From: Plectrocnemia conspersa
Taxonomy: Eukaryota; Arthropoda; Insecta; Trichoptera; Polycentropodidae
NCBI GenBank assembly: GCA_009617715.1
Contig: VTFK01000448.1
Coordinates: 154,463-218,462 of the forward strand
Length of the DNA stretch: 64,000 nt
Reading direction: 5' to 3'
Shown: positions 1 through 11,662 of the stretch, one piece after another
Position numbering within the stretch: the stretch's first letter is position 1
How the letters are laid out: every line of letters starts with the position of its first letter
The notes under the pieces: generated by a model
The model's database searches: none
Seen by the model: only the letters and a program-made list of their open reading frames with translations
What the model was told of the DNA's origin: nothing
Program-made: the position numbers and the translations under genes

Positions 1-514
1 TAAGCGATCATTCAAAAAGTTAAAGCTTTTTTTTGACATATTTGCGAGCTTCAATGGGATAAGATTGTCTTAGTAATTTAACTCTTCTTAGCAGGGAAAA
101 GCAAACATTAGAAAAAATTGATTTCAAAAATTAATTGTTTGTATATTGCATTTTTTGTGTTATTATATTTTGTAGTACATATATTATCTTATCGTTCATG
201 TTACATATTTACATGTGTGATATACATATATATATTGACATTCAATTTAATGGTATTCCAAGTATTTCCAGTCGTAACCCAAGCTTTCGGGTAGATTTTA
301 ATTATATTTCATTCGTGTGCTTCTTAAACGATCTTGTTGTTTCAGAATAATACACCAAGAGAGAATTAAGGCTTTTCAACTTATTTATTAAATCTAAAAG
401 CAATATTAAATGCTAAACGTTTTCTATATATTTTTCTATACTCTTATAGAAAAATAAAGTGTAATGAAAATCTATACAAAAGTTTAGATTACTAACTTTA
501 TTTTTAATGACTGA

Positions 515-905
515 TTGTTTGAAGTCTTTGCACTTATATACAATGTTAATTTTTTAAAAGTTGAAAGAGAAATCTGGAAATGCCTTTCAAAGTCGCCAAT
601 AGCTTTTTCGAATGATTTAAACAATTATTGGCACAGAATTGCAGGGACAAGCTTTCCACTGATTGCTGTCCTCAACGTAAAGAATTCACTTAGCCACCCA
701 CTTGACTTCACATTTCTAAATATTGCTTTCTTACCTCTAGTGCAGCCAATGGACAAGAATGTCATAGTAAAATTCAAGAAGCTCTACCCCGAGCGCTTAT
801 AACCAGGTGCTATGAAGCTTGCAATGCTTTCAACTTCATGAAATTGAGGGAATTTTGGAAGGATGAATTTAACATCGTGCACGCTATTACAGACTTGGCG
901 TGAAG
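515..905 (+). pseudogene. Tigger/pogo-like transposase C-terminal remnant
   Basis: The first part reads a DDE-type pogo/Tigger signature, LVQPMDKNVIVKFKKLY, which in this family lies near the last catalytic acidic residue. One base is gained or lost near 797, and the reading then continues as ITRCYEACNAF and LREFWKDEF, the usual Tigger continuation, up to a stop near 902. About another 100 bases beyond still look faintly related (SCWLPVFKEN). No terminal inverted repeats were found, so only a decayed fragment remains. The family call rests on motif memory, not on a search. Confidence 0.7.
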
Positions 906-1275
906 TTAGAAATCTGTCTTGAGAATCCTGCTGGCTGCCTGTTTTTAAGGAGAATGACTTGATAATAAAGCTTAAAGGCAGTATCTAAGGACCTGAAAAT
1001 TAAAGTGGGAGAAGAGTATACGGAGGAGTTAGATAAAAAATAGAAAGGAGTTACATAAACATCAGGATGGAGTGACGGAAAAAATGCTTTCTCAATGGAG
1101 GAGAAAGAGGAAACCGTCACCAAATGTCAAATGCATTAATCTGTTATCAATGATTATTTATGACTGGAAGTAGCTTTACAGCAGTAGTAAACTACCGGAA
1201 TAAAGGAAATATTTTTAATGATCATAATTACAATTGGTTGATTTAATGAAACGAAAATATAATAAGTAAACATTT

Positions 1276-1281
1276 TTTATT
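1276..1281 (-). promoter_or_regulatory. Polyadenylation signal for the membrane-protein gene
   Basis: A canonical AATAAA on the minus strand about 40 nt beyond the stop codon at 1321-1323. It is the first such hexamer downstream of the last exon. Confidence 0.5.
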
Positions 1282-1320
1282 TAATAAAAACAAGCTCATT
1301 GCTTTACTCAATGGATTTTT

Positions 1321-4300
1321 CTACGACTGTTTGCTCTTTGCCTTTCCTTTGATAACATCCTTTTTTGCACCGCTACTTTCACAACTATTTCTAAAGTAAA
1401 GGTTGTAAAACACGACCGCTGCCAAGAAGCATATTATACTCAGCACTGTCACGTATTCGTAGCGATTTCTAAAATAAATATATAATATATGAGTAATAAT
1501 TTAATTAACAAATGTAAACATTGCGAATATATGAAAAACTAACTTGAAAGGTGTTCCGCAAATAGTATACCAAATTGCACCGTTCGAAGGGAACTTTCCT
1601 TTCGGTAAACAAGAAAATGTGAAATAATCTTCATTGTAATCGACAGGGCACAGATATTTTCTCTTCTTTAAAACCTGAAGTAATATACAATTATTTTAAT
1701 TAGTAGAATTTTGTATGACGTGACGTAGAAACTATATACAAAATAATAGTTTATGAAGAAAGTAAATAAATAAACGAAGGTGTTTTATAAATTCTATGTT
1801 TTATAAATATTATGAATATAGGTAATATTATGCGTTATATACGATATAATCGTAGCGTCCTCAAATATGGCTTCATTGTCACGAATACCAGCGAATCGAA
1901 GTACTCTTTGTGGTTGGAGAAGTAGATATCGTATCCGTATTTGAATCTTAGTGCTCTTTTCTAGAATCGTTGGGATACAACCAGAGACGTCATTTCAGCT
2001 TTTTCCAGGGTGGAGGGCAAAAGTTGAAATTTTTTTAAATGACATGCATTTTTCTGGAAAATTCAAGGGTAAGCAAGTGCCCCTATCTGCCCCCCTCCCC
2101 AAATTACGTCCCAGTTCAGAATCCACGCCCAAAGCAATAAAATCGTGTTGTCGAAGTAAAAACGCCCGATTATCTAGCGTTCATATTAAGACTTTTTGTA
2201 ACAATATTACGATTTACATTAAGTGAAAATCAAATGAAGCATATCTAAACCAAATTTTGCAGTGGGACGCCGTCACAATTTTATTGCTTTTGACGTGAAT
2301 TTTTGACTTCTAAGAAACGGTAATTTTTTTTGCGCCCTCCTATTGACCAAAATTTGGTTTGAATATACTTACTGACCAACACTCTCATATTAAAATTCAG
2401 TAATAATATCGGTAAGGATAGTTGTCATATTTTTAAAACATAGTGCAATATCCAATTGCAAACAAATGCGAGATGCGACGTTTGTCTGTACTTCTTATAC
2501 CGCTTATTTTGCTCTGAGACTGTTGCTAGGTTCGCGGAGCGCGACTGCCCGCATACCTTCCCTCCCCCCCCCCACACATCTCCAATCCAACCTCCGTCTC
2601 CAAAAAGGATAGTGATGCCGGAGACCATCAGTAGCTAATTATAAAATACAAATTTCCATCTGAACTGGTCAAAATAATTGAATCTTTTCTTAAAAATAGA
2701 ACCTTTAAAATTAAATTGGAAAACCATCTATCGAGTCCGAGACCTATTCTAGCAGGCGTTCCGCAGGGATCAATTCTGGGTCCATTATTATTTACAATTT
2801 TTACTAGCGACTTTCCCTCCAAGCCATATAAAAATGTAATTACTGCCCTATTCGCGGATGATACCGCCATTTTATGCTCTTATAAAAACCCCCATCGTGC
2901 AATAATTCATCTTCAAAACAAACTCAACACTATTCAAAAGTGGTTCGATAAGTGGCTAATAACAGCAAATCCCAACAAAAGCGTCGCTGTAATGTTTAAT
3001 CGCAGGAGAAAACACGCTTATGCTAATAATAATACTCTCTAAATTAAAAATGTACGATAAAAGCCTCGAATGGCAAAATTCAGCCAAATACTTAGGATTA
3101 ACTCTGGACTCCAAATTAACATGGAAATCCCATATAAATAACATAACTTCAAGAGTCAAAACAACTCGTGCTCGTCTATATCCATTATTAAACAGAAAGA
3201 GCAAACTAAATGTAAAAAACAAACTGCTCCTGTACAAATCGATCATCCGACCAGTTATTTCATATGCCTCCCCCGTCTGGGGAGGTATACTTAGTCGTAA
3301 TTATTCGAAATCACTACAAACGCAACAAAATATTGCGCTAAGAATGGCGACAAATGCCCAATGGTTTGTCCGAAACTCAAATATACATAAAGATTTAAAA
3401 ATAGACACTTTACGCGATTATTTCGATAAACTTAAAGTAAATTACCATGACAGAAACAAAAATCATTCTAACCCATTAGTTAAAAACCTTAATAAGGTAA
3501 CATGAATATTTGTAAAAAAAGTGCTAGCTAACGTAATAAGAAACAAAGTTTTTTTTTTTTTTTTTTTTTTCCTTTTTTTTTTTGCCCTAAACATAAATAA
3601 ATAAAAGTGAGAACCAATTAATAGATACCCAGGTAAATGGCTTTGGCCAGGAACTGGAAAAAAATAAATATTAGACACTGTAGTATCAGTAGCTAAATTG
3701 CGACGGTCTACCCGCCCAGGTCGTTTCTTGTGACAACAACCTTCCACATAGCTAAAAGCCGATTCCAGTCACCGTCATAACTTAGACCCCCATCTTATCG
3801 TGATGCTCGGTGTTTCTAGGATTGAAATGTAAACAAATCGGAGATATTCCCGAAGATAATACTCTAATTTTACTAAAATAAAATTATTGAAAATGAGAGC
3901 ATCAACATTGAAAAGCTGTGGGTTTTAGTCGTAAGATGCAATTCATATTTTCAGTGTATAAATAACCCGTGTAATTATATTTAAATTATAATATTTTATA
4001 ATAATAATTTGTTTACCGATCCCATAACAGTTTTCACTGAAGTCATCTGACTGCAAGAGCCTATCGGTTCATGAAGACCCATCGAGACTTCGTCTTCCGG
4101 ATTTCCAAAAATCGTGAACGCCAAATAGATAGAATAGTGCAAGATTAGATGAAGTAGCAGTGTGACATCGAAACCGCCGACGCTAAAATTAAATAACCAA
4201 TTAATTTGATTAATTTAAAAAATATCGACGCTCGCTATTATTATGTAAATCGCTAGTTAAGTGCTATTTAGTAATAAGTGCGCAAATATGCGATTAGTAA

Positions 4301-7300
4301 TGTGACAGTTTCGACTTTCCAAATTCGTAAATGTGGCAATTACCAAGTTGTAGTTCTTTCCCTTTTCGTCCTGTCTCCGCTCCAAATGATCGCCAAGTAG
4401 ATGGTCAAGAGCACGAAGAATACAACTTCTGTGTGAATTCCAAGAATGTCGTGAAGGGGGTGGTACAATGGTAAGAAGAGTAAAACTCCACCGGGCATTC
4501 CCAAAATGCTGGTCATTACGGTTGACTTAAGCTCTTGGAAGAATCTGAAGAAATTTATTCATAAGATTTTACACCTAAATGTATCCAAAATGTATCACTC
4601 GGTAGGTTTCATTATAATTTATAAATCTTTAATTTTTTTCATAGAGCAACTGAAAGAGCCAAAAATGTAAATTAAAAAGCTACAATAATAACTATGCAAG
4701 AGCTTAAATTATAATTTTAGCTGATAATAAGAACTTATTGAATTAAACTCACACATGATGCTTAGTTGATTTGTTTTTTAAATTGGTTAAAAAAATATAA
4801 TAACAGGAAATGTGGTGATAAATTATGGTACACCTAGTACATATTTATAATAAAATATTAGAGGTTAAGAATGTTGGTTATCCACACAAAACGAATTTGT
4901 CTATCTATATTACTAACAAAGCTGTAAAAATCAAACACTTCTAAAATTTTGTTAGTTATACACATAATGTAAGTAATACAATGTCAATATCAAAAATATT
5001 CTCTACTTTTTTCTAACGACATTTTTTTAAAGTTATGACTTTTGAACATTTTGAGTAGCCGCCATTTTGAAACAAGAACAGGCCGGCTAATGAACTCAGT
5101 TAAAAGATTTACAAGGTATTTTTTTTCTGATAAGTTTAAAAAGTCTGATTTAAACTACAAGCAAATCTACACTTATTGTGGTTATAAAAAATATCTTAGA
5201 TGACATAAAAAAATACCAGTTATTTATTTTAATTGCATGAAATTTAATTTGTGTTTATAATTTAAGGATAAAATAGCGTAGTGCGTAAGATCTAGATTGC
5301 TAACTCAAAAGTTGTGGGCTCGAGCCACTGAAGCAGACTCGAATTTTAATTTAAATTATAAATTAAAATTCGAATAATAATTTATAATTATTTATACATA
5401 TGTCACCGATTTCCAGACGAAGATTTCCAGAGAAGTCTGGTGGTTAATACTTACTTGTAGGTATTCATTAAGTCTGTATAATTATTAGCTGTCAAGAACA
5501 AACAATACGTCCAGTGTCAAGTTTTGGACACGAAAATGGGTTTTAAATGGTTCAAATGAAAATATCTACTTACCCTCTGTATTGCCACTTTTCAGATTGT
5601 TTCTTGAAAAAGTTGTACGAGAAGTGGAACCAGAAGGTGAAACTGGCCGCGAACGTTGCGTGGAAATAGTAAGAGTTCCATGGCACCCAATAGTGGCGGT
5701 CGAAAATGTTGGGGTCTGTGTCGTGCCATGTCCAGTGCAGGAATTTCACGGAGACTATGTCGTAAGGTATATCAATGAGCACCACAGTTAGTCCGACGGC
5801 AAAGGGCTCGGCCCAAGCCGGTAACTGAACCTTGGACACTGCATACGAAGCGTGATAAATGAACACCGAATCTATAAACGTATCAGAATTATACGTATTG
5901 TCTGTATATTAGCACGATCTTTATATACTAGAAATTAAAAACATGACAAAAAAATGCTTTCTGTAGAACTCTAGAGTCGCTAATGGCCTTGGCGCTTGAG
6001 ATTTCGTTAATACTATAATAATTATAATATTTTTTTATGAAATACTTACATAGGAATATTATATGAAGTGGGAATCTTCCCCCTAAGAAGACGATTGGCG
6101 TTTGGGAATGCCAAAAGTTATCAATGTCTGGGAAATTGTATGAAACGGCTTCGACTACTATACCGTGTCCGATAGTAGCCAGCCATAACCACGGCCATCG
6201 GCCGCCCTTACGAAGAGCTAAAAAATACATTAGTAATTTATTCGCAGTACTACCAACGTAAGCGATGAGATGCACAAAAGGGGAGGAAATAAAAATCGCT
6301 TCAAAAACCATAATTTGTCTTACAGTGTACAAACGTCAACAGTCCCCCAAGTAAAAAGACTGTTTGAGCTATGAGATATGTGGGTTGAGCTTTCCATAAG
6401 TTTTCACAGTCGTTAAAACGTATGAACCAATCCCAAGTCTGTAACAAGAAAAATATAATATAGTATTATTAAAAAAAATCATTAAACCATTATTAACGTA
6501 ACGTACGTCTAACTAATATTTAATGTAAATTTTAAATATTTTTTCATAGTTTATTTATTGATTTGATATTTTTAGCTAAGTGTACGGCCATGTGTATTAA
6601 CTAAGGATCGAATGTTCAAATCGATAATAATAAATTAACGAATAGATAAAAAAAATTATCGATTGGATCGATAATGGTCGATAACACTAAATAAATCAAA
6701 CGATAACTTTCATTTATCGTATATATATAGTGATACAAATTATATACATATAATGGATATAAATTTACATACATAGAAAATATAATTACAGAAAATATAC
6801 ATATTTAAAAATACAATTAATTACATTTAAAAAATAAAAATTCAAAATAAAATTACGGTTAAGTTGGAAGTCAGTTTTCTTTAGTTTCTTTCAACAATAC
6901 TATCACTTTCTAATGATGTAGAAGAAGATTTGTAGTTCATCATCAATTTTTAAAAAGTCACTATGAAAAATTGTGTGTACCAAATCCAAAAACAGTTTTC
7001 TGGTAACAGATACGTCAAAAATTCGTACTGCAATAATTTTGTAAATGGGTTGTCTACGTATATAGACGTATGCGAGAGAGAAGCGATACATGCGCGTAAG
7101 AATATTCGTTGTCTCGCTTGTTCTTGTTGTATCGGCAATGCTCATTTCAAGGATTTCGTTTCGGCTATAAATATAAACATATCGGTCTATTTCGAACAAA
7201 ATAAAATATATGTAATATCACAGTAACTGGTTGTCAACTCCTACAATATGATTGTGTGGGTGTGTTTTTGAATGAAAAGTAGATAGCGTGACGACCAATC

Positions 7301-10262
7301 TTCCTGTGATCAATGTTCGCGTTATCAGTTGCTATGTGAGCAATAGTCCGATCACCGTTAAAATTGTCAGCGCTTTATCACTCGTCATACATGGTGTACC
7401 GTGCGAATTTTGACCCGAAACTATTACCCTGCAATTTAATTCTGATTAAATATACTAACTATGTATGTATCCTTAGCATAAATCCTTGAAACTTTATTTT
7501 CATTTTATTAAAAATATATTTTAAAGAGTGTAATTAAATATTCAACAATTAGTTATGTGTTATTATTGTAGTCGTTTTACTAATTAACAGGTTCGAATAA
7601 TAATTTAAGCTTTCGTTTGGTATTGTTCGGTAAGAGTGTCTATTTTTAAATCCCAATGAATAATCAAGTTGCCGGGAAACCGAGAAGCCTTAACGCCCTT
7701 CGTAACGAGATGTATTGATTTGTAGCGTTTTGTATATTTTCTCTGATTTAGTATGTAACCCTAAACGTGGGAGGCATTTGAAAAGCTGGTCGGTGATCGA
7801 TTTTTAGGGGAGCAGTTTATTTTTAGTATTTAGCTTACTTTTCTGTTTAATAATGGATACAGTCGCAATTTAGTAACTTTAATTTTACAAAAAGTTTTAT
7901 CTAGGTAGAGAGAAACATATGTACAAATAAAACAGTAATGGCTTTTTTTTAATACAAATCTGATTACCATGACTTGAAAGGTTTTTCCCAATGATTCATG
8001 CTGGCCATTATAAATTCACCAAAAACATCAAGCTCGGTGAGAATCTGGATGGCTCGTGCAAGATGAGCGTTCTAAAGTATTGGCTTCTTGGCCCCAACGG
8101 ACAAGAATTAGAGACACAGCTGAAAGTCGCCGAATACTACCGGTTTGTCGACACCATTTTTAGCAACTTCATAATGTACATGACGCATACTCTCATTTGT
8201 AGAGATATCTTCGAAATTTTCTTTGAATTCTCTTTAACACCAAGGAAAATTTCGCTTCGTTGGGATTCCGTATCGTACAGAACTAATAAATTGTCAAAGT
8301 GACACGCGTTCCACATAACAAAGGTAAGCATTATCAACGCCTTATTGTAAAGTTCGACGATATGCATACAAAATCTCGATTTCTGCTCGAACGTTACTCC
8401 CAAATCATCGACGGAAGTATTTCTGCTTGAAATGCTTCGCCTAAACTGTAAGAGAATTCTGCCGGGTAAGATGATCTGGAAAATGTATCATCGTGACCCT
8501 TTAGAACACTGAAAAGTAGTCAGTTGTCAATCCACCACCTCCACGGCGACTCCAGGTATCTTTTTATAAACAAGTCAATCTGAATTACTGCGAATACTTT
8601 GAAACACTTCCAGGTCATCAGCATATAATAAATATTATAGATGTCGTTTATGAAAAAAAGAAAAAACAGAGGACCCAGATTAAATCCCCGTTGTGCTCCA
8701 AAATGAGCGAAGTATACACCGAAGCGACAATTACCATAGCACACATGGTGGCGACTTAAGTAATTTGAAAAATAGCTAACACGATCCATCGGGAAACCGA
8801 AGTCCAACTTTGTCGAATGCCTTTTGAAAATCGGTATAGATTCCATTGCACATGAGTTAGAAGCGAGTGATTTTGTTACTGTCAATCGTTACAACAATCG
8901 GTATTCAGAGAAAAACGTTCAACTGAGACTGCATTACAAATAGTGATAAATGATTGGGTGTTGGCCAAGAATACGAACAAAATCATTGGAGCAGTTTTAT
9001 TAGATTTCAAGAGAGCTTTCGAAACAATAGACAGAATTAAAGATTATATGTATAAGTGAAATATCTTTAAAATGGTTTGATAAATATTTAAAAAAGAGAA
9101 AGAAAAAAGGTAAAATAAACTATGCTTATTCCAAAGATAAAATAATATCTCACGCTGTACCACAGTGGTCCATATTAGAACCATTGTTATTTATAATATA
9201 TATTAATGGTGTAATTCATACATCTGTTTGCGGACGACACTTTAATTTATTGCATAGGCGATAATGTTAAAGAAGTTGTAGATAACTTAAATAATGAATC
9301 AAATATGTATAAATTATAGTGGCGCACACCTTAAAGAAATATGCACCATCCCACGCCTAAAACAGCCTTGTGCCTGGCAAGCTCGTTGATAACCTGTGTG
9401 GCACGTGTAAGAGGAGCGTTCTCGAGCGCTGAGTCGCCACGGTTAAGAAAAAAGGACGCAATTGCAACACTCTATGTTATTTTATAGCCCTCAGCTGATG
9501 GCTATAAAATAACATATAATACAAATATCGAGCACCGACTATTTTTGACATAACCCTTGAGTAATTTTAAAAACTGCTTCATCAATTACACGCTACGTCG
9601 ACAATACGACTGATTGTATCTCAACGTTCCCAGAAAAAAATACACTAAAATATTACTGCGGTCGTTAGTTCCCTTCGCTGGGATTTTAACGTATCGTACA
9701 GAACGCGTATTTAAACATTCATTTCCTATATCAGTTTTAGCAGAGTGTGTGCCATATTAAGGACGAAATTGTGCAGTCCGTAGCGTCTCGGGCTAGTAAC
9801 TCTGGTGTTGCGGGTTCGAGCCCCAGCAGCGGTACTCGAATTTTTATTAAAAAAACACCTATTAATTATAAATAATATTACACATAATTAATAATATATA
9901 TGTATGTCACCGATTCCTAGACTTCCAATCTGGTGGTTAATACTTATTTGTAGGTATTCATCATGTCTGATTGACTTACCCAATTGGTACAGATTTACAC
10001 CGTTGTAACGTATTGGGCTTACGCCTGTCAGGTTACAATGGAAGATTAAAAAATGGCCTTGAGCTAAGATGAGTAATAAAACGAAACGTCTACCCCGTAC
10101 TAAACAAGATTCGAGGTATCCAATGATAATGAAATAGATATGACACACGAAGTACATTTTTATACATATAGCATATCTGTGTTAAGTGTGTTCGATACGT
10201 ACATCTTTGTATTGAATATCTTGGAGTTCGGTACCAAAACCGGTCAGGTTCAGACGAGCCAT
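1321..10262 (-). CDS. Multi-pass membrane protein of unknown function (DUF7802-like), 8 exons, 428 aa
   Basis: Exons on the minus strand, 5' to 3': 10203-10262, 6324-6438, 6050-6217, 5574-5871, 4344-4544, 4017-4182, 1544-1674 and 1321-1468. All junctions are GT-AG and keep frame; the total is 1287 nt with stop. The start ATG (MARLNLTGFGTELQDIQYKD) opens a 20-codon exon joined to TWDWFIRFNDCENLW. Hydrophobic runs are visible in nearly every exon (YLIAQTVFLLGGLL, WLWLATIGHGIVV, LHIIFLYSVFIYHASYAV, FAVGLTVVLIDIPYDIV, TFWFHFSY, VVFFVLLTIYLAIIW, LLLHLILHYSIYLAF, VTVLSIICFLAAVVFYNLYF), so perhaps eight or more membrane spans. The last exon ends in a Lys/Ser-rich tail. The family label is from memory of insect proteins starting with a TWDWFIRF block; no biochemical function is known to me. 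Introns hold a jockey RT fragment, other RT fragments and two SINE copies, yet every exon is intact, which points to a functional gene. Confidence 0.85.
2264..2515 (+). repeat. Dispersed repeat R1, copy 1
   Basis: About 250 bases alignable by eye with 18885-19135 in the same orientation, and partly with 12590-13185 reversed. Landmarks are ACAATTTTATTGCTTTTGAC, CTATTGACCAAAAT and GGTAAGGATAG. The copy lies in the second-to-last intron (1675-4016) of the membrane-protein gene. Its class is unknown; other copies have a foldback arrangement. Confidence 0.6.
2649..3505 (+). pseudogene. Jockey-like LINE reverse transcriptase remnant
   Basis: Reads the 3' half of a non-LTR reverse transcriptase: ELVKIIESFLKNRTF, then the motif-B region GVPQGSILGPLLF, then the catalytic motif FADDTAILCS near residue 75, and the thumb (KWFDKWLITANPNKS). 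A frameshift near 3020-3042 moves the reading to another frame, which continues as SAKYLGLTLDSKLTWKSHI, LLYKSIIRPVISYASPVWGG and a C-terminal end. The 5' half is missing. The copy lies inside an intron of the membrane-protein gene, opposite to its transcription. A run of T at about 3549-3582 follows. Confidence 0.9.
5265..5478 (+). mobile_element. tRNA-derived SINE, copy 1
   Basis: The head has RNA polymerase III-like boxes: an A-box-like TAGCGTAGTGCGTAAGATC and a B-box-like GTGGGCTCGAGCC. An AT-rich middle follows, and the tail is CTGGTGGTTAATACTTACTT then GTAGGTATTCAT. The copy at 9760-9970 shares the same order of blocks. It sits in the intron between 4544 and 5574, opposite to the gene. 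Confidence 0.75.
6868..7243 (+). repeat. Dispersed repeat R2, copy 1
   Basis: About 375 bases match 25570-25941 in reverse orientation, including the end GTAACTGGTTGTCAACTCCT and the block CAACAATACTATCACTTTCT. On the minus strand the near end reads a short Ser/Glu/Asp-rich start ([15 protein letters not shown]), like the acidic N-terminus of some DNA-transposon proteins. That reading is only suggestive. It lies in the first intron of the membrane-protein gene. Confidence 0.6.
8520..8885 (-). pseudogene. LINE reverse transcriptase remnant (minus strand)
   Basis: Minus-strand frames give the RT motif-A block YTDFQKAFDKV (about 8830), the motif-B block QRGFNLGPLFFLFFINDIY and the motif-C block YADDLEVFQSI (about 8600), spread over two or more frames. 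It is decayed and lacks both ends. It abuts a second RT fragment on the opposite strand at 8884. Confidence 0.8.
8884..9320 (+). pseudogene. LINE reverse transcriptase remnant (plus strand)
   Basis: Reads QSVFREKRSTETALQIVI, then motif A as LLDFKRAFETID, then, after stops and shifts, VPQWSILEPLLFIIYING, and the catalytic motif FADDTLIYCIGD with its continuation to a stop near 9320. It differs from the neighbouring minus-strand fragment, so these are two insertions or a rearrangement, not a single element. Confidence 0.8.
9473..9516. repeat. Perfect 17-bp hairpin
   Basis: TATGTTATTTTATAGCC at 9473-9489 is exactly complementary to 9500-9516, with a 10-base loop. It lies in the first intron of the membrane-protein gene, just after RT debris. 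Its function is unknown; it may be the tip of a foldback element. Confidence 0.8.
9760..9970 (+). mobile_element. tRNA-derived SINE, copy 2
   Basis: Same block order as 5265-5478 and better preserved: the A-box-like CAGTCCGTAGCGTCTCGGG, a strong B box in GCGGGTTCGAGCCCC, an AT-rich middle and the tail CTGGTGGTTAATACTTATTT then GTAGGTATTCATCATG. It lies in the first intron. The tRNA-like head does not fold into a credible full tRNA, so it is called a SINE and not a tRNA gene. Confidence 0.8.
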
Positions 10263-10500
10263 GATGGCAAAGTGAGGAGCTAACGTGTCCGATAAATAAT
10301 CAACGTGTAATGTTGTAACAGTTGGTAAAGTGTGCACATGTGGATCGGCACAATGAATGTGTGTATGAGTGTTCGCAGGGTCGAAAAAACGATAGTGTGA
10401 GTTATGAGTTATGTTCGCATGGCGACACGATTATTGATACGCGATAACCGTGAATTCGTCCATCATACTATCTATATTTATTAGTATTTTCTAGGCATTT
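10263..10500 (-). promoter_or_regulatory. Probable 5' UTR and promoter region of the membrane-protein gene
   Basis: These bases lie immediately upstream of the start codon on the minus strand and are less AT-rich than the surroundings. No TATA box, initiator or upstream splice site could be placed with confidence. The call rests on position only. Confidence 0.3.
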
Positions 10501-10923
10501 CGTCTATTACTTTCTTAACTATTGGAGCTGGAGACATATAACAAACGCACTAATCACAGACCCACACCAAACTTCACCCAACTATGCATTTATGTTTATA
10601 CAATTATACCAAACTTGATTCAGAACATATCGGATATCGTGAAATTTTTATCTTTTTATTTATTTTTTCAAAAGGCTCGCTCAGAGAGATACGCATTTTT
10701 AATTTACACACAAACCACGGATTACATACTTATCATTGTTTATTTACATGCGATGTATAAATATTATAGTAAATATGAATTTTTCAGTGATCTGCAAATT
10801 CGAATTTACATTTTTTCCTTCATCCAAACATCGGTGAAACTATTGATGTTAATGGTTTAAAAAAAGGACATAGTGATACTTTAAGTGCTTTTGAAATATA
10901 TAAAACAATAATTGATGGCTTAG

Positions 10924-11400
10924 TCAACCTTCCCATGTATCGAAACGGTTTTGAAATGTTTTTTTAACATTACCAATATGTAATGCAACTGGAGAACGAT
11001 CTTTCTCTTTAAAATAAGAAACAATTATAGAAAATGATCTCACGCAAAATTCAATTTTGATTTCAACGCAAATATGGGCGAACGGAATATTGAAATCACC
11101 TAAAATGACTATATTTTTGCCAATTAAAAAATCTCTGTCGGACATTAAAGTGTGAAAAAAGACATCACTTACTTCACGTGCCTGCGTTGGCGGAAAATAT
11201 ACAGCACACACATACAGCTGTTCTCCGTTTAATAAGTCAATCGCGACTCAAATGTGCTCTCCGGTGGTGTGTAAACGTTCTAATCGGCATGCTGAGCTCA
11301 CATGGTCACTGCGAACCTCCAACAGAACGCCTCCGCGTCTCGTCCTGACTCCTCGGTAACGGTTCAGAAGATGATATTATCGTTATTGTTGTTTTTTAAT
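10924..11400 (-). pseudogene. LINE endonuclease domain remnant
   Basis: Reads an AP-endonuclease-like domain of a non-LTR retrotransposon: RGGVLLEVRSDHVSSACRL, then LNGEQLYVCAVYFPPTQ, then the conserved NIVILGDFNIP. There is one in-frame stop near 11248. No RT domain is attached. The ORF just upstream at 11422-11628 (TKERRSAALNAVNKIMELF) may be the preceding part of the same element. Confidence 0.75.
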
Positions 11401-11662
11401 TGTATCGAGGTCAGTCAATACCTACTTTAACCAGGTTGATGACTCGTTCGCCGTCTCGACTACGGAGCCAAACAACTCCATTATTTTGTTGACAGCGTTG
11501 AGTGCTGCAGAACGTCGCTCTTTCGTCAGCATATTGGATCCTTCCAATTTATGCTTGAACGATCTCAAATTCTGACTTTGCTTGTTCGAACTTGCGAAAT
11601 GCCATCGTGACACATCTAATAGCAACAATCATTTAAATGAGTATATATAATTTACTTTAAAC

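Noticed and set aside
9770..9836. tRNA gene suggested by GGTTCGAGCCC
   Set aside because: No acceptor stem or anticodon arm can be formed, and the head is joined to a repeat tail shared with 5265-5478, so it is a SINE.
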